A stretch of 36,578 bases of DNA, from positions 1 to 36,578 of the forward strand of contig JBLHWU010000034.1 in assembly GCA_047629355.1 (NCBI GenBank), written 5' to 3'. A program made the position numbers and the translations under genes. This document shows positions 16,301 through 23,636 of this stretch, one piece after another. How positions within the stretch are numbered: the first letter of the stretch is position 1; every line of letters begins with the position of its first letter. The notes under the pieces were generated by a model, which had not been told where the DNA came from, did no database searches, and worked only from the letters and a program-made list of their open reading frames with translations. Source of the stretch: CAYUNA01 sp047629355 (lineage in GTDB: Bacteria > Bacteroidota > Bacteroidia > Chitinophagales > Saprospiraceae).

Positions 16301-19294
16301 GAAAATATCTTGTGTCCCGGAAGCGCTGAAATTATCGGTGGCATCGAATTTAATGAAATGATGCCGAGCGGGCCAGCTATTTTACAAACACCAAATGGTT
16401 GTGATTCAATAGTTATGGTGACCTTGACTTTTGAAAATGAAGTGACTAATAATATCACCGAAACTTTTTGTTCTGGTTCAGGTGCAGAAGTGATAGTTGG
16501 GATGGATGTTTATGATGAAATGATGCCAATGGGAATGACGATGTTGACGACGCCTTCGGGCTGTGATTCGACGGTGATTGTCAATTTGACGTATGAAAAT
16601 CCGATGGATGGCAATTATACCAATACAATTTGTGCGGGACAAACCGAAACTGTTGGTGGCGTTGTTTTTACCCAATTAATGCCTTTCGGTACCGTTACTT
16701 TACAATCGCCAAATGGCTGTGATTCGATGGTTATGGTAATTATAAATTTTGCTGCTCAGGTAACTAATAATATCAACGAAACCTACTGTACAGGTTCTGG
16801 TGAAGAAGTTACCGTCGGGATGGATATTTACAATGAAATGATGCCGATGGGAACGACGACCTTGCAAACACCGAGTGGTTGTGATTCCATAGTTAATGTT
16901 AATTTGACCTTTGAAAATCCGATGGATGGCACCTATGAAAATACGTTTTGTTCTGGACAATCTGAAATAATCGGTGGTATCGAATTTAATGAAATGATGC
17001 CAAGTGGGCCAGCTATTTTGCAAACACCAAAGGGCTGTGATTCGACGGTGATGGTGACCTTGACTTTTGAAGATGAAATAACTGAAAATATCAATGAAAC
17101 TTTTTGTTCTGGTTCAGGCGAAGAAGTCGTCGTTGGCATGGATACTTATAATGAAGCGACGCCGATGGGAATGACCACGTTGATAACACCTTCGGGCTGC
17201 GATTCGACGGTAACGGTTAATTTGACGTATGAAAATCCAATGGCTGGCACTTACGAAAATACGCTTTGTCCTGGGAGCTCAGAAATTATTGGTGGCATAG
17301 AATTTAACGAAATGATGCCAAGTGGTCCAGCTATTTTACAAACACCAAATGGCTGTGATTCGACGGTGCTGGTAACGTTGACTTTTCAAAATGAAGTAAC
17401 CGAAAATATCAATGAAACTTATTGTTCTGGCTCAGGCGAAGAAGTCGTGGTTGGCATGGACGTTTATAATGAAATGATGCCGATGGGCACGACGATGTTG
17501 ACGACGCCTTCTGGTTGCGATTCGATTGTGAATGTTAATTTGACTTTTGAAACCCCGATGGCTGGCACTTACGAAAATATGCTTTGTACTGGACAGTCTG
17601 AAATCGTCGGCGGCATTGAATTCAATGAAATGATGCCAATTGGCCCAGCTATTTTGCAAACAGCAAATGGCTGTGATTCGACGGTGATGGTAACGCTTAC
17701 TTTTAGCAATGAAGTCACTGAAAATATCACGCAAATATTTTGTTATGGTTCAGGCGCGGAAGTTATCGTTGGCATGGACGTTTACAATGAAATGATGCCG
17801 ATGGGCACGACGATGTTGACGACGCCTTCTGGTTGTGATTCGATAGTGAACGTTGATTTGACCTTTAATAACGAAGTAACAGAAAATGTTGCCGAAACCT
17901 TTTGTGCTGGTTCTGGTGATGAAATTATTGTTGGATTTGATATTTACAATGAAATGATGCCGACGGGTACGACCATTTTGCAAAACGTAGATGGTTGTGA
18001 TTCCATCGTCACCGTGGTTTTAACTTATGAAACACCAACGCCAGGCACGTATGAAAATATGCTTTGTACCGGTGGCTCTGAAACGATTGGCGGGACGGTT
18101 TTTGATGAAACGATGCCATCTGGAACTGCCATTTTCCAAAGCGTCAACGGCTGCGATTCGATAGTCATGGTAACGATTACTTTTGTTAATGAAGTCGTCG
18201 CCAATATTGCGGAAAGGCTTTGTTCTGGTGAATCCATTACCATCGACGGCGTTACTTACGATGAAAATCTGACGATGGGTTCAACGACTTTACCAATGGG
18301 CAGTTTTTTCGGCTGTGATTCGACGATTAACGTATCCATTGATTTTCACCCAGAAGCAGTGTTTGATTTTACCGCTACTTTGAATATTGACGAAACGGTT
18401 GATATTGGCGGTGTGACCTTTAGCGCAACCAATTCAAGCGGTACAGTAATACTTCCGATGGCAAGTGTAAATGGCTGTGATTCAACAATTAATGTCAATT
18501 TGCAATTCACGCAAGAATACATTATTGAGCAATTTTCTAGCGCGCCATTGTGTCCGAACGAAAATACAGGCAGCATCACAATTGATACGATAGAAACCTT
18601 TAATCTGCCTGTTTTTATAACTTTAAATGGTGTTCCGCAAGGTACTTTTGTTGCGTTTCCAATTGATTTGACTGATCTGTTTGCTGGCTTTTATGATATG
18701 AGCATTTTTGGAAATTCAGGTATAGAAATTACCAGTGAAATTCAAGTTTCGCCAGCAGCGCCATTGACTTTAAATTTAGGTGCTGACCAAACTATTCAGT
18801 TGGGTGATGCCATTGAATTATCAGGTCAAACAACTGTCAATGATGCGACTTGGCAATGGGAACCACCGTTATATTTGTCCTGCGACACTTGCTTAAAAAC
18901 CGTCGCGATTCCACTCGAACAAATCACTTATGAATTGACTGGAATCAATGTAAATGGCTGTTCCGTTTCTGATAATATAACGCTTTTCATTCAGCGCAGC
19001 ACGCCCGTTTTTGCACCGAATATCTTTAGTCCAAACAACGACGGAGTCAATGATTTTTTCTATATTCATGCAACGAGTGAAGTTGCCAGTATCCGCAATT
19101 TTCAAATCTTTGACCGCTGGGGTGGACAAGTTTTTAATCGCGCAGAATTGTTACCAAACGACCCGCTGATGGGCTGGAATGGTTTGCATAAAGGCAAAGT
19201 GGTCGAGTTCGGTGTTTATGTTTTCTTCGTGGAAGTTGAGTTGGTGGATGGTCAGAAAGAGATGTTAAAAGGCGGCGTGACGGTCATTCGGTAA
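13322..19294 (+). CDS. 1990-aa T9SS type B surface protein with tandem repeats
   Basis: A signal peptide (MKQHYYQILLISVFLFLIGN, ending LSAQ) opens the protein. The first ~380 residues hold Cys-rich beta-type sequence, including a lamin-tail-like stretch (CGSEDNEFMVVWSG). Next come three units with a PVNWF/TWYE motif (roughly residues 360-710). Three units of ~75 residues with a GTWSG.GV motif follow (about 715-930). Fifteen alternating units of about 53 residues then run from about 936 to 1730, each ending GCDS. The final ~95 residues are a type B sorting domain: FAPNIFSPNNDGVNDFFYI, FDRWGGQVF, WNGLHKGK, GVYVFFVEVELVDG. The chain should be exported by T9SS and surface-attached. An adhesin or structural sheath role is inference. 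It stands alone and a ~190-nt leader with a hairpin precedes it. It is related in style to the protein at 1-4149 but the repeats differ. Confidence 0.92.
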   Translation: MKQHYYQILLISVFLFLIGNQLSAQCPDLTNATLDGIDCINGTTACDVCAGDVISLNVEGTDLPDGGTIDWFYSDSPGFNPYNGQGTFMGSADISTTSNDPPCTNCPELLAIMVDACGSEDNEFMVVWSGSGFDVNSFTLDYDSNNNFGVPQNDDVNLGGSCTWANPDPGLITGTGCGNVVAAGPGTSIPANAPVIVFPSSGANATFDFSSLCITGITIYVMQSSCNRDAGAFTNGSSSANNLRTTTIGLNNCPCTDAITYDRNQMQPPADGDFVVSIPLPPPFDLQYGNFGCTFPMGVIFPPNVGGTMSTVDQFDFTVPTAMCNGGPYYVTGIINPAPMAPCNQELTQELTFNVLCPIANPIMTQACFNPTIANFIDLTQFESAINGGSGLPVNWFNDAAGLNPVSPPLSNALIDPNEPNFYVTIGSGSCVSEIEVFIITLVMGPDLGNFMFELDPTESCGPANVSVIFMYPGGGVYDVVLDVAGSNWQQMVVSGAPFLLGNFNQTTDVTLLSVDDGSCPVTFSPAPVETFTIETPPNAAPFSMEMCEDENGEATFDLTSIDDDVNLNSGEPVNWFEENMGNTPINTSSNYTINNTTTIFANVGTAPCFSQFVSIDLTINDAPEALPETLDACDDGNGFADFDLTSLDNDVNNGSGNTVTWYETQDLNDPIVGPQNYNSNGGSVYAVVDDGQCSSGFVEITLTVIAGGTPNLGIVTLCETDMLYNLTPLEDTNFSIGMWTGNGVSGDFFDPAGQSPDVVLTFIPTGDCVQDGMTIITVNAAQIPVLGTETICDVDGIYDLSNLVDAAFPIGTWSGNGVQADGVTFDPAGQVSPVTLTFQSDTDCTNAETTTLIIENATPVILATGETCEDDGLFDLNTLLPAGSTTGTWSGTGVEADGFNFNPIGLSGSNTVTFTPNEGCVIGGTTTVFVAADVVTNITETFCSGSGNSVMSGMDVYDEMTPMGTTTLTTEFGCDSIINVNLIFETPVDGTYENILCPGSAEIIGGIEFNEMMPSGPAILQTPNGCDSIVMVTLTFENEVTNNITETFCSGSGAEVIVGMDVYDEMMPMGMTMLTTPSGCDSTVIVNLTYENPMDGNYTNTICAGQTETVGGVVFTQLMPFGTVTLQSPNGCDSMVMVIINFAAQVTNNINETYCTGSGEEVTVGMDIYNEMMPMGTTTLQTPSGCDSIVNVNLTFENPMDGTYENTFCSGQSEIIGGIEFNEMMPSGPAILQTPKGCDSTVMVTLTFEDEITENINETFCSGSGEEVVVGMDTYNEATPMGMTTLITPSGCDSTVTVNLTYENPMAGTYENTLCPGSSEIIGGIEFNEMMPSGPAILQTPNGCDSTVLVTLTFQNEVTENINETYCSGSGEEVVVGMDVYNEMMPMGTTMLTTPSGCDSIVNVNLTFETPMAGTYENMLCTGQSEIVGGIEFNEMMPIGPAILQTANGCDSTVMVTLTFSNEVTENITQIFCYGSGAEVIVGMDVYNEMMPMGTTMLTTPSGCDSIVNVDLTFNNEVTENVAETFCAGSGDEIIVGFDIYNEMMPTGTTILQNVDGCDSIVTVVLTYETPTPGTYENMLCTGGSETIGGTVFDETMPSGTAIFQSVNGCDSIVMVTITFVNEVVANIAERLCSGESITIDGVTYDENLTMGSTTLPMGSFFGCDSTINVSIDFHPEAVFDFTATLNIDETVDIGGVTFSATNSSGTVILPMASVNGCDSTINVNLQFTQEYIIEQFSSAPLCPNENTGSITIDTIETFNLPVFITLNGVPQGTFVAFPIDLTDLFAGFYDMSIFGNSGIEITSEIQVSPAAPLTLNLGADQTIQLGDAIELSGQTTVNDATWQWEPPLYLSCDTCLKTVAIPLEQITYELTGINVNGCSVSDNITLFIQRSTPVFAPNIFSPNNDGVNDFFYIHATSEVASIRNFQIFDRWGGQVFNRAELLPNDPLMGWNGLHKGKVVEFGVYVFFVEVELVDGQKEMLKGGVTVIR
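16127..18512 (+). repeat. Intragenic tandem array, 15 units of ~159 bp
   Basis: Fifteen units of about 53 codons, each closing on GCDS plus an [IT][IV].V..TF strand. Two types alternate: A (FCSGSGEEVVVGMDVYNEMM) and B (ENTLCPGSSEIIGGIEFNEM). The order breaks at units 11 and 12 (17713-18030), where two A-type units follow each other. Units 9 and 11 are nearly identical in DNA over about 80 bases. The last two units (18200-18512) are degenerate. Confidence 0.9.
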
Positions 19295-19311
19295 AGGACT
19301 TGGGATAAAAT

Positions 19312-19363
19312 AGGGAGTTTGAGGGGTAAAAATGGTTTTGCAAAAACCGTTTTTACCCCTCAA
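19312..19363. repeat. Family 2 hairpin, copy d
   Basis: AGGGAGTTTGAGGGG then TAAAAATGGTTTT pair with AAAACCGTTTTTA then CCCCTCAATAACTT. It lies 17 bases after the giant gene's stop. The gap 19295-19677 holds only this hairpin, two others and a GC-rich stem (CCCCGCG / CGCGGGG near 19526-19546). Confidence 0.75.
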
Positions 19364-19463
19364 TAACTTAACCCGTCTTTCCGCGGGTAAGGTGCATTGT
19401 TTTTCATAGGAACGCAAATAAATTACACTGTACTAAATACTAAGTTTCATTACACTTTAACCC

Positions 19464-19522
19464 AAGGGAGTTTGAGGGAGAAAAGCGGTTTGCAAAAACC
19501 GCTTTTCTCCCTCAAGACCCTT
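19464..19522. repeat. Family 2 hairpin, copy e
   Basis: AAGGGAGTTTGAGGGAG and AAAAGCGGTTTGC pair with GCAAAAACCGCTTTT and CTCCCTCAAGACCCTT. The inner stem differs from copy d on both sides, so pairing is kept. Confidence 0.75.
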
Positions 19523-19559
19523 CCACCCCGCGGCGCAGGCGCGGGGGAGTGTATTTTAT

Positions 19560-19591
19560 GAAGCTCGAAAATTTTACGATTTTCTCGCTTC
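19560..19591. repeat. GAAGCTCGAAAAT hairpin
   Basis: GAAGCTCGAAAAT pairs with ATTTTCTCGCTTC with one mismatch. It is a relative of the perfect hairpin at 8885-8916. Confidence 0.55.
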
Positions 19592-19677
19592 TCATATTGA
19601 CCCACACTTTTCACCGTAGAGCCTAAAATTTAATAAAATTTAGTTTACACTATTACTCTACAAATTTCTAAATTTCC

Positions 19678-20580
19678 ATGTTCAAAATCGCTTACTCACC
19701 CATCTATAAATATCAACTTCCATCAGGACACCGTTTTCCAATGGAAAAATACGAGTTGCTACCTGAACAACTTCTCTACGAAGGTACGATTACAGACGCC
19801 AACTTTTTTCATCCTGACCCAGTTGCAGAAGCTATTATTTTAAAAACGCATACGCAAGAATATTGGCAAAAGCTCAAAGATTTATCTTTATCTAAAAAGG
19901 AAATTCGAGCCATTGGTTTTCCCTTATCTGAAAATTTAGTCCGCCGAGGCACACACATCGCCAACGGTACGATTGAATGCGCTAAATACGCTTTAAAATA
20001 CGGTGTAGCTGCTAACATTGCAGGCGGTACACACCATTCATTCACGTACCGAGGCGAAGGGTTTTGTTTGTTAAATGACATTGGAATTGCCGGGAATTAT
20101 TTGCTAAATAATCAATTGGCTAGTAAGATATTGGTTGTAGATTTAGACGTTCATCAAGGAAACGGTACTGCCGAAATTTTTCAAAAGGAACCCCGTGTTT
20201 TTACCTTTAGTATGCACGGCGCTAAGAATTTCCCGCACCGAAAAGAACAATCTGACCTCGATATTGGCTTGCCTGACAAGACGGAAGATGCGTTTTATTT
20301 AAAAACACTGCGAGAAACCTTGCCAAGATTGTTAGACGAAGTACAGCCTGATTTCATTTTCTATCTTTCCGGCGTTGATGTTTTAAAAACGGATAAATTA
20401 GGGCGTTTGAGCATGACGATTGGTGGTTGTAAAGAGCGAGACCTGATTGTTTTGGAGACTTGCTTTCAACATCAACTACCTGTGGCAATTAGCATGGGTG
20501 GCGGGTATTCGGAAAAGTTGGCGCATATTGTGGATGCACATGCGAATACGTTTCGGTTGGCGCAGGAGATTTGGTTTTAG
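19678..20580 (+). CDS. Histone deacetylase-family amidohydrolase
   Basis: A 300-residue arginase/deacetylase-fold enzyme of the HDAC/AcuC/acetylpolyamine amidohydrolase superfamily, which removes acetyl groups from lysine or polyamine amines using zinc. Visible active-site residues: His119-His120 in GGTHHSF; zinc ligands Asp157 and His159 in VVDLDVHQGNG; the third ligand Asp234 in SGVDVLKTDKLGRL; and the transition-state Tyr277 in GGGYS. CLLNDIGI at 130-137 is also diagnostic. Full length for the short bacterial class, with no extra domains. The natural substrate cannot be told from sequence. It is followed 84 bases later by a small membrane ORF on the same strand; no clear promoter box was found. 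Confidence 0.92.
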   Translation: MFKIAYSPIYKYQLPSGHRFPMEKYELLPEQLLYEGTITDANFFHPDPVAEAIILKTHTQEYWQKLKDLSLSKKEIRAIGFPLSENLVRRGTHIANGTIECAKYALKYGVAANIAGGTHHSFTYRGEGFCLLNDIGIAGNYLLNNQLASKILVVDLDVHQGNGTAEIFQKEPRVFTFSMHGAKNFPHRKEQSDLDIGLPDKTEDAFYLKTLRETLPRLLDEVQPDFIFYLSGVDVLKTDKLGRLSMTIGGCKERDLIVLETCFQHQLPVAISMGGGYSEKLAHIVDAHANTFRLAQEIWF

Positions 20581-20664
20581 GAGGAAGATTCTAAATTTTT
20601 ATTTATTTTATAAACAGAAATATTATCGAATCTGATAAGTACTGAAAATTAAAAAGACAGAAAT

Positions 20665-20796
20665 ATGTATTTATTATTATTGGCTTTACTGGGAATTATA
20701 GGCGTGCTAAGAATTGTGTTAAATAGTATCATTTACAATACCATTCATCAAGCAAGCCATGACATTTTGGCTTTCCAACAAATCAGAAAGAAATGA
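20665..20796 (+). CDS. Possible 43-aa single-pass membrane protein
   Basis: A short frame starting MYLLLLALLGIIGVLRIVLN and ending AFQQIRKK. It has a hydrophobic N-terminal helix of about 18 residues, then a polar, basic tail. It follows the deacetylase on the same strand and could be cotranscribed. Length and composition fit the small membrane proteins that annotation pipelines miss, but there is no homology evidence and no clear ribosome-binding site. Confidence 0.4.
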   Translation: MYLLLLALLGIIGVLRIVLNSIIYNTIHQASHDILAFQQIRKK

Positions 20797-20884
20797 AATT
20801 TCTAATTGCTATACTGTTGTATAAGCCCCCGAATTGCTTCAGGGCTATTCATATTCATCCACTTCGTGGATAGCGAGTGAGCGT

Positions 20885-21124
20885 AAAACCTTTAATTTTA
20901 GGTTTTTTGACAAATGCCGTGAAATCTAAATTTGTTAGTAAGCAGTGTTTTTTCAGTATCCCTTATTTTTAGTGAATAAAAGTAGCGGGTACTGAAAAAG
21001 TATCCGCTATTAAAGGCTTTGGAATCATAAGATTTGTCAAAGAGCCAATAAATACCAAAGCCGCAGCGCGACGACACGCTTAAACTGAAATGTAAAAGTT
21101 CAAGCGTGTCGCCATGCTGCGGCT
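20885..21124. repeat. Cluster of intergenic hairpins between convergent genes
   Basis: The gap 20797-21176 has no gene. It holds AAAACCT / AGGTTTTTT (20885-20908), and a family 3 unit AGTAGCGGGTACT / AGTATCCGCTAT (20981-21010). It also has GGCTTTGG / CCAAAGCC (21015-21062) and a strong stem AGCCGCAGC...GACACGCTT / AAGCGTGTC...GCTGCGGCT (21059-21124). The last could stop transcription of the convergent GT2 gene, but no T-run follows. Confidence 0.6.
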
Positions 21125-21176
21125 ATCATTCGATAAAGACTGATTCTACGTTTATTATGCGCGAATTTTAAAATTC

Positions 21177-22373
21177 CTACGCTCGTTTCGCCCGTTCCCA
21201 CAAAACCGACTGACTTCCCGAAACTGCCCGCACAAATCCACGATACACCGCATAATTCATGATACAAAAGTAGTACGGCACAAAAAATGCCTTAATTTTC
21301 ATCTTCTGTTGTTCCATTATATAGCCCAAAAGCGCGAAAGCATAGAATGCAGCCTGACACGCCAAAATGATTTGGTACAACGAATTACCGTCTTTCGCCA
21401 ATAAAATATTCGCGACCAATATAATAGGTAAAGCCAACGGCGCTAAAGTCCAACGCAATACGCGGTGAGAAATGAATTGAAACGCCAAGACTGGATATTT
21501 GAAAATATTAAGCAAACTCCGTAGCCGCCAAGTCGCTTGCAAGCCGCCCGCCGCAATACGAATCTTCCGTTTCAACTCTTCGCCAACCGTCGCAGATTGT
21601 CCTTCACTAGCAGTCGCATCAAAAGCATATTTCACTTTATAACCTTGTTGTGCAATGCGCATGGTCATGTAAAAATCTTCTATAATCGTATCTTGTGGAA
21701 CAGATTGAAAAAGCTTCGTTCGGATAGAAAATAGCTCACCTGCTGCACCTACCACGGTATTAAATTCAGAATCCCACTTTTTCAATTGAGACTCATATTT
21801 CCAGTAAATGCCTTCCCCTGCGCCTGCTGCATCATCTGCGTTGGCTTGCGCAATACGTTTCTCCCCCGCTACTGCACCGACTTTTTCATCCTGATAAAAT
21901 TTAACAATATTTTTAATCGCTTGCGGATTCACATCGGTATTCGCATCAGTATATATAGTAATCGGTGTTTCCACAAATTCCATAATGCGCTCCACTGCGG
22001 CAATTTTACCTGCTCGACCGTCCTTGTGAAACAGCTTTAAGGTCACTTCCTCCGCGACTTTATAGTCCTTAATGAGCTTAGCGGTATTATCGGTAGAACC
22101 ATCTGTGACAAAAAATAATTGAATTTTTTCTTTTGGATAATCAAAGGCGAGGCAGTTTTTGATTTTGTCTTCAATCCATCGTTCCTCATTATAAGCAGCG
22201 ACGACAAAAGTGACATTGGGTAGATTGGATTCATCTAATGTCCAATCTTCTCGTTTGGTAAGCAGCCTTTTTAAATAGGTTAATATAAATAAGACAATGC
22301 CATACCCGACGTAAGCGTAAAAAACGACAAAGATACTCGCCCAGAAAAGAATCTCTAAACCTGATAAATTCAT
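21177..22373 (-). CDS. Membrane glycosyltransferase, GT2 family (polysaccharide synthase type)
   Basis: A 398-residue processive-type GT2. An N-terminal membrane helix at about 8-35 leads into the GT-A domain: VVAAYNEE at 57-64, FFVTDGSTDNT at 87-97, the DxD-equivalent DANTD at 143-147, GAAGELFSIR at 209-218, the catalytic-base motif IEDFYM at 231-236 and KRKIRI at 268-273 in place of QxxRW. Two to four C-terminal helices follow (about 285-375). It should polymerise or transfer sugar from a nucleotide donor at the inner membrane and may move the chain across. It is divergent from the response regulator and exopolysaccharide genes, separated by a 680-bp gap, and probably belongs to the same locus. 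Confidence 0.88.
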   Translation of the reverse strand: MNLSGLEILFWASIFVVFYAYVGYGIVLFILTYLKRLLTKREDWTLDESNLPNVTFVVAAYNEERWIEDKIKNCLAFDYPKEKIQLFFVTDGSTDNTAKLIKDYKVAEEVTLKLFHKDGRAGKIAAVERIMEFVETPITIYTDANTDVNPQAIKNIVKFYQDEKVGAVAGEKRIAQANADDAAGAGEGIYWKYESQLKKWDSEFNTVVGAAGELFSIRTKLFQSVPQDTIIEDFYMTMRIAQQGYKVKYAFDATASEGQSATVGEELKRKIRIAAGGLQATWRLRSLLNIFKYPVLAFQFISHRVLRWTLAPLALPIILVANILLAKDGNSLYQIILACQAAFYAFALLGYIMEQQKMKIKAFFVPYYFCIMNYAVYRGFVRAVSGSQSVLWERAKRA

Positions 22374-22654
22374 GAAAATTTGCGTTTATTATTTTTCTCA
22401 AAATAAATAAAAATATAAGCACAAAATATGAAATTTAGTTTTCATCAAAGACCTCTACTGACATTTTCCGTAGTTGTTCTTTGTGTATTTTGTGACAAGG
22501 TTATTAAGTGTTTATACGTAAAAAACTATACGTTTGTTACAAAGCAACCTTATTTATATATTTTTTGTGACAGGATAATTTGCTATTGTTTTTAATAAAA
22601 AGCGATTTTTACTCAAAATTATTACTATAATATATAAATCATGTGACATATTTT

Positions 22655-22662
22655 TATTTTTG
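22655..22662 (+). promoter_or_regulatory. Candidate -7 box upstream of the exopolysaccharide locus
   Basis: TATTTTTG matches TAnnTTTG but no -33 box is clear. It is one of two candidates in the 680-bp gap 22374-23053, which holds no credible gene. Confidence 0.3.
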
Positions 22663-22716
22663 AGAGATGTAGGATTAACGACCGATAGTGGCGTACATTT
22701 ACATTGTATCTAGGGC

Positions 22717-22724
22717 TAATTTTG
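22717..22724 (+). promoter_or_regulatory. Second candidate -7 box upstream of the exopolysaccharide locus
   Basis: TAATTTTG is a perfect TAnnTTTG match, about 330 bases before the response-regulator start, which would leave a long leader. Confidence 0.35.
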
Positions 22725-23053
22725 TAGGATTTAATTATTCTACCATTCAAACTAAGACTTATTATTATTATTTAAAAAACGCTGTTTTTTAAGGTTTTTA
22801 ATCTTTATTTTCAGCTATAACTATTGAAAAAAAGTATTTAAAAAAAAGTCTTAATCTCGTTGGCATTTCCCCCTTATTTAGTAGCTTTTTCATTAAGCTA
22901 ATCAATGAATCACTTTCGTAATAATGTAAGGGTAGGGTCGTAATTTACTGCTCGAAAATACGATACTTTCCATTCCAAAACTGATTCTAATTATGACCTA
23001 CTGCGCAAGCACATAGACTGGAATATTACAATTTTAACCAAAACACACAAGTT

Positions 23054-23452
23054 ATGAAAACATATACACCCAAGAAGAATATTCTGATCATTGATGACCA
23101 GAAAAGTATTCGATTTTTACTCGGCGCAATGTTAAGTAAGCAATATGCAGTAACGACCAAGCGAGACGGTTTGGAAGGCATGGCGTGGATGTCTCGTGGT
23201 AATATTCCAGATTTAATTTTGTTGGATATGCAGATGCCTCGATTGTGTGGTAGCGAATTTTTGAAAAGTCTGAAAAATAGTGGGCTTTTTAAAAATATTC
23301 CTGTAATTGTTTTATCCGGTAATGAATCAGATGCTGAAATTAGCAATTGTTTTGAAATGGGTGCGCAAGAATATTTGAAAAAGCCGTTTAATCCAGTTCA
23401 GTTAAAGGACAAGATTAGTTCGATTTTTCAGCCGAATTACTCTATTATTTGA
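23054..23452 (+). CDS. Single-domain response regulator (CheY-like)
   Basis: A 132-residue receiver domain with no output domain. All phosphorylation residues are present: acidic pair Asp14-Asp15 (LIIDDQKS), phospho-acceptor Asp58 (LILLDMQMP), Ser88 (VIVLSGN) and Lys110 (YLKKPFNP). It must act by protein contact, receiving phosphate from a histidine kinase that is not in the window. It is the first plus-strand gene of the exopolysaccharide locus, 184 bases ahead of a sugar transferase whose own N-terminus resembles a degenerate receiver. Control of polysaccharide output is a reasonable inference. A long leader region with two candidate -7 boxes precedes it. Confidence 0.92.
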   Translation: MKTYTPKKNILIIDDQKSIRFLLGAMLSKQYAVTTKRDGLEGMAWMSRGNIPDLILLDMQMPRLCGSEFLKSLKNSGLFKNIPVIVLSGNESDAEISNCFEMGAQEYLKKPFNPVQLKDKISSIFQPNYSII

Positions 23453-23636
23453 TTCGTGGTACTTAACTATAGATTCGTTCCAAATTTTAACAATAGGTAT
23501 AAAAAAGTAGTTCGATAGTTTCATTTTCTAAAAACGCAACTGTTTTATTTCTTTCGCCAGATTACTCCCTAAGAATAGTTGCATTTTAGACAAATATGGA
23601 ATAAGAAACAGATGGGCTAAATAATTAACAAATACT

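Noticed and set aside
14836..18579. Many 60-130-residue minus-strand frames under the giant gene
   Set aside because: They follow the repeat period of the sense frame and have His/Arg-rich or Pro/Val-rich compositions expected from antisense reading.
22374..23053. A gene in the 680-bp gap before the response regulator
   Set aside because: Only very short frames without signals are present; the gap is AT-rich with candidate promoter boxes.
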